A stretch of 8,242 bases of DNA from Mageeibacillus sp. UBA5770 (GTDB lineage Bacteria; Bacillota_A; Clostridia; Saccharofermentanales; Saccharofermentanaceae): NCBI GenBank assembly GCA_002418705.1, contig DIEQ01000063.1, positions 1 to 8,242 on the forward strand, in the 5' to 3' direction. The notes beneath the pieces are model-generated. The model was given only the letters and a program-made list of their open reading frames with translations, was not told where the DNA came from and ran no database searches. Shown here in pieces: positions 6,388-8,242 of the stretch; position 1 is the first letter of the stretch, and each line of letters begins with the position of its first letter. The translations under genes and the position numbers were made by a program.

Positions 6388-6948
6388 ATGAAACAGTTTT
6401 TTGTAGGATTTGGAATTGTCGTAGGAATCTTATTTCTGATCATGATTATTCTTGCAGGGGTTATGTTCTTTATTGTCTCTTCAAACAATAAGGATAAAGG
6501 TGATAAAACAACCGTCCTGCCCGGTCCGGACAGCTCAGCCCCGCATGCCCTTGTGATGTATCAGCCGACAATCTCCGGAACGGGAAAAACGGTTGCGGAC
6601 CGAATTGCCGCAGGCTTACAGAGCGCAGGATATGAGGTGACTGTTACTTATCCCGGCGCCCATGTACCATCAGATATCTCCAAATACGCTGTTGCAGCTT
6701 TCGGATCATCCGTGTATGCCGGACAGCCATCCGCCATACTGGCCCAAACCATGAAAAGATTCACCGACTATTCGGGTATAAAAGTAGCACTCTATTCCAT
6801 CGGAAGTGCGGACATCGCACCGGAACTTGATATCCTTGAAGCCGGCATCAATGGAGCTGATGTCATCACAAAAACCAAGCTCAAAGCAGGCGACAAGGGC
6901 ATAGCAGATGAAGCCTACAAGCTCGGAACAGCCCTTGCTGCAGACTAA
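6388..6948 (+). CDS. Membrane-anchored flavodoxin-like protein
   Basis: A 186-residue protein with one strongly hydrophobic N-terminal helix (about 6-31), a short charged linker with NKDKGDK (34-40), and a flavodoxin-fold domain (about 53-184). After the first strand HALVMYQP comes SGTGKT (63-68), which fits the (S/T)xTGxT loop that holds the FMN phosphate. GLQSAGYEVTV (76-86), AVAAFGSSVYAG (101-112) with the second FMN-loop position, and IKVALYSIGSAD (131-142) match the following strands of short HemG/flavodoxin_5-like domains. It probably carries FMN and transfers electrons at the membrane; the partner is unknown. There is no lipobox, and the Lys-rich flank after the helix suggests the domain may face the cytoplasm. 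TGGAGG (6373-6378) lies 9 nt before the ATG. It sits between the TetR and CDP-alcohol transferase genes, in one apparent operon. Confidence 0.82.
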   Translation: MKQFFVGFGIVVGILFLIMIILAGVMFFIVSSNNKDKGDKTTVLPGPDSSAPHALVMYQPTISGTGKTVADRIAAGLQSAGYEVTVTYPGAHVPSDISKYAVAAFGSSVYAGQPSAILAQTMKRFTDYSGIKVALYSIGSADIAPELDILEAGINGADVITKTKLKAGDKGIADEAYKLGTALAAD

Positions 6949-6952
6949 ACAT

Positions 6953-7555
6953 ATGAAAAAAAGATGGATTATTAATTCCCTGACCGCGCTGCGTATTGCC
7001 TCAAGTATCCTGTTCGGGGCGCTTGTCATTGCACACCCGGAACAGATTCTCTGGCAGACATTGACGCTGCTCGTCATATTTGGCTCTGATATTTTAGACG
7101 GTCACCTGGCCAGGAAGTGGCATGCTGCAACACGCGGCGGGGCGATTTTCGATGTCACAGCAGACATGTTCTTCGTAGCGTCCGCCTTTTCGCCGCTGAT
7201 ATTCCGGGGGATATTGCCCGGCTGGATTCTAGCCGCCGCGGCCGGTAAATTCATTGAATTCACGGTGACGTCAGCCATTCTTTCCGGATCCGTGCATTCC
7301 AGGCCATCACAGCCTGCTCTTGTTTTCGACACACTCGGGAGACTTTCCGCGATTATGCTGATGGCCCTTCCTCTGCCGGCACTGCTTTTTAACCGATATT
7401 TACCGGCGCCGTCAGGTGAATACTCGACCCTGCTTCTGGCTTGCCTGATAACCCTTCCGGCAGCTGTATCCTCAGCATATCGGATTCGAAAGTGCATGCC
7501 GCAGATTGCAGCAAAAAAATACCCGGCAGAAAATTCGTCCTGCCGGGCATCGTGA
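6953..7555 (+). CDS. CDP-alcohol phosphatidyltransferase family protein
   Basis: A 200-residue membrane enzyme with the full CDP-alcohol phosphotransferase signature D-x2-DG-x2-AR-x8-G-x3-D-x3-D: Asp46, Asp49, Gly50, Ala53, Arg54, Gly63, Asp67 and Asp71. These aspartates bind the divalent metals and the CDP-linked substrate. Hydrophobic helices lie near 11-27, 35-47, 70-90, 90-112, 130-148 and 158-175, as in the six-helix family fold. The reaction is displacement of CMP from a CDP-alcohol (commonly CDP-diacylglycerol) by an acceptor alcohol to form a phospholipid; whether the acceptor is glycerol phosphate, serine, inositol phosphate or another is not readable. The ATG at 6953 is 4 nt after the flavodoxin stop and has no good ribosome binding site, which points to translational coupling. 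An upstream in-frame ATG at 6908 would overlap the flavodoxin gene by 41 bp and is less likely. Its last codons carry the terminator of the convergent lipoprotein gene. Confidence 0.9.
   Translation: MKKRWIINSLTALRIASSILFGALVIAHPEQILWQTLTLLVIFGSDILDGHLARKWHAATRGGAIFDVTADMFFVASAFSPLIFRGILPGWILAAAAGKFIEFTVTSAILSGSVHSRPSQPALVFDTLGRLSAIMLMALPLPALLFNRYLPAPSGEYSTLLLACLITLPAAVSSAYRIRKCMPQIAAKKYPAENSSCRAS
7513..7547 (-). terminator. Intrinsic terminator of the lipoprotein gene, inside the transferase coding sequence
   Basis: Arms CCCGGCAG (7522-7529) and CTGCCGGG (7540-7547) form an 8-bp GC-rich stem with a 10-nt loop. Read on the - strand, the stem is followed by TA and then seven T (complement of the A7 run 7513-7519), a classic intrinsic terminator 27 bp beyond the lipoprotein stop. 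On the + strand the stem is followed only by a weak T4 at 7557-7560, so ending of the TetR operon transcript here would be less efficient. Confidence 0.85.
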
Positions 7556-7574
7556 GTTTTGAAAGCACTGGATA

Positions 7575-8171
7575 TTATCCGAATTTAATGTCTGCGATAA
7601 TTTGCTCACTGTCAGCAGAAATATCATCATACGTAGCTGCTAAGTCACCGAAAAGAAGCGAGTAGACGTTATCGCCGACAAGTACATAGATGTACTGATA
7701 TTTCATTGCCATACCTGACACTTCACACGTGAAGATAAATCTTCTTGCATCGTTCCCGTCAACGGTCAGGGTTTCGGTGTCTCCGGCAAATTCAACTTTG
7801 TCAAAGGAATCGGTAAACATGCCTTTTGCCTGTGTGACAATTTCATCAAGGTCTGTGCTGCTGAAATAGACTTCATGAGTGACCATAAAGCTGGCAGTAT
7901 TTTTCATGTACTGTGCAGCGAGGACAGTACCCTCGACCGGTGTCCAGCCATCCGGAGGCGTAATTGAAATCACGATATCTGAGTCGGCAGGCGAATTAGC
8001 GGCTGTTGTTGCCTGTGCAGCTGAGGCCTCTGCAGTTGCTTCGGCGGCAGCTGCGGCAGTTGTATTTTCGGCGGATTTTGTTGTTGCAGCGGTATCCTTT
8101 TGGGAATTACACGAACACAGTGACAAGGTCATAGCGATACAAAGGACAAGGAGCACGATTTTCTTCAACAT
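7575..8171 (-). CDS. Secreted lipoprotein of unknown function with Ala/Thr-rich linker
   Basis: A 198-residue protein with a type II signal peptide: Lys3 and Lys4, a hydrophobic core (5-18) and a lipobox LCSC ending at Cys21, where lipid attachment and cleavage are expected. Residues about 25-62 are a low-complexity Ala/Thr/Ser/Glu linker, a flexible spacer common in clostridial lipoproteins. The globular part (about 65-198) starts with ISITPPDGWTPVEGT, and the alternating strand pattern and final SEQIIADIKF helix resemble PsbP/DUF1795-type extracytoplasmic domains; this resemblance is weak and no function follows from it. AGGAGG on the - strand (8179-8184) lies 7 nt before the ATG. The gene is convergent with the TetR operon and appears to be a single-gene unit ending at the hairpin 7522-7547. 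Confidence 0.88.
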   Translation of the reverse strand: MLKKIVLLVLCIAMTLSLCSCNSQKDTAATTKSAENTTAAAAAEATAEASAAQATTAANSPADSDIVISITPPDGWTPVEGTVLAAQYMKNTASFMVTHEVYFSSTDLDEIVTQAKGMFTDSFDKVEFAGDTETLTVDGNDARRFIFTCEVSGMAMKYQYIYVLVGDNVYSLLFGDLAATYDDISADSEQIIADIKFG

Positions 8172-8220
8172 TTGTATTCCTCCTGAATAATATATGCTGA
8201 GTCATCAAAGATTGAGGTAT

Positions 8221-8226
8221 ATTATA
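8221..8226 (-). promoter_or_regulatory. Probable -10 element of the lipoprotein gene
   Basis: On the - strand this reads TATAAT, a perfect -10, with an implied transcription start near 8214 and a leader of about 43 nt. The matching -35 would lie just past the right edge of the window (about 8244-8249), so it cannot be checked. A second TATAAT on the same strand lies at 8233-8238. Confidence 0.45.
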
Positions 8227-8242
8227 AAAATAATTATACACC

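Noticed and set aside
6574..6591. SGTGKT in the flavodoxin-like protein as a Walker A P-loop
   Set aside because: The context is a flavodoxin first strand and helix, no Walker B or other NTPase motif follows, and the sequence fits the FMN phosphate loop (S/T)xTGxT.
7879..8190. A 103-codon + strand open frame opposite the lipoprotein gene
   Set aside because: Its Ala/Val-rich sequence is the reverse reading of the Ala/Thr linker codons, and it has no ribosome binding site.

Overview
The window looks like a chromosomal segment of a Bacillota (Firmicutes) bacterium, most likely a Clostridia/Lachnospiraceae-type anaerobe. The reasons are strong AGGAGG-type ribosome binding sites, a BceS/BceAB-type peptide-antibiotic module, a low-complexity Ala/Thr/Ser-rich lipoprotein, and by-eye balanced base composition. 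This placement is an inference; there is no rRNA or tRNA to fix it. Genes are dense and mostly intact. I see no insertion sequence, phage gene, CRISPR array or RNA gene.

Left part (1-3147): the C-terminal ATPase end of a BceS-like histidine kinase, then a 111-bp gap, then a BceA-like ATPase and a BceB-like 10-TM permease whose genes overlap by 11 bp. The gap holds a perfect inverted repeat (CTTACA-N4-TGTAAG, 255-270) that fits a BceR-type response-regulator box, and an extended -10 element (311-319). Together these form a sensing and detoxification module: the kinase and transporter sense a cell-wall-active peptide and the response regulator (off-window) activates the transporter genes.

Middle (3148-5581): an extended SDR/NAD-dependent epimerase-like protein, then a GyrI-like small-molecule-binding protein, both on +. 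The GyrI-like gene ends at a long palindromic terminator shared with a convergent GNAT acetyltransferase gene on the - strand. No terminator is visible between the permease and this point, so bceAB, SDR and GyrI genes may be partly co-transcribed.

Right part (5582-7555): a TetR-family regulator with a clear promoter and two tandem copies of ATTACC-AGC-GGTAAT just downstream of the -10, followed closely by a membrane-anchored flavodoxin-like protein and a CDP-alcohol phosphatidyltransferase. This looks like one autoregulated three-gene operon linking a redox-type protein with a phospholipid head-group enzyme, and is the least familiar grouping in the window.

Right edge (7513-8242): a convergent - strand gene for a secreted lipoprotein. 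Its intrinsic terminator lies inside the last codons of the phosphatidyltransferase gene. I found no clear evidence of a wholly new system; the TetR/flavodoxin/CDP-alcohol transferase operon is the best candidate for follow-up.
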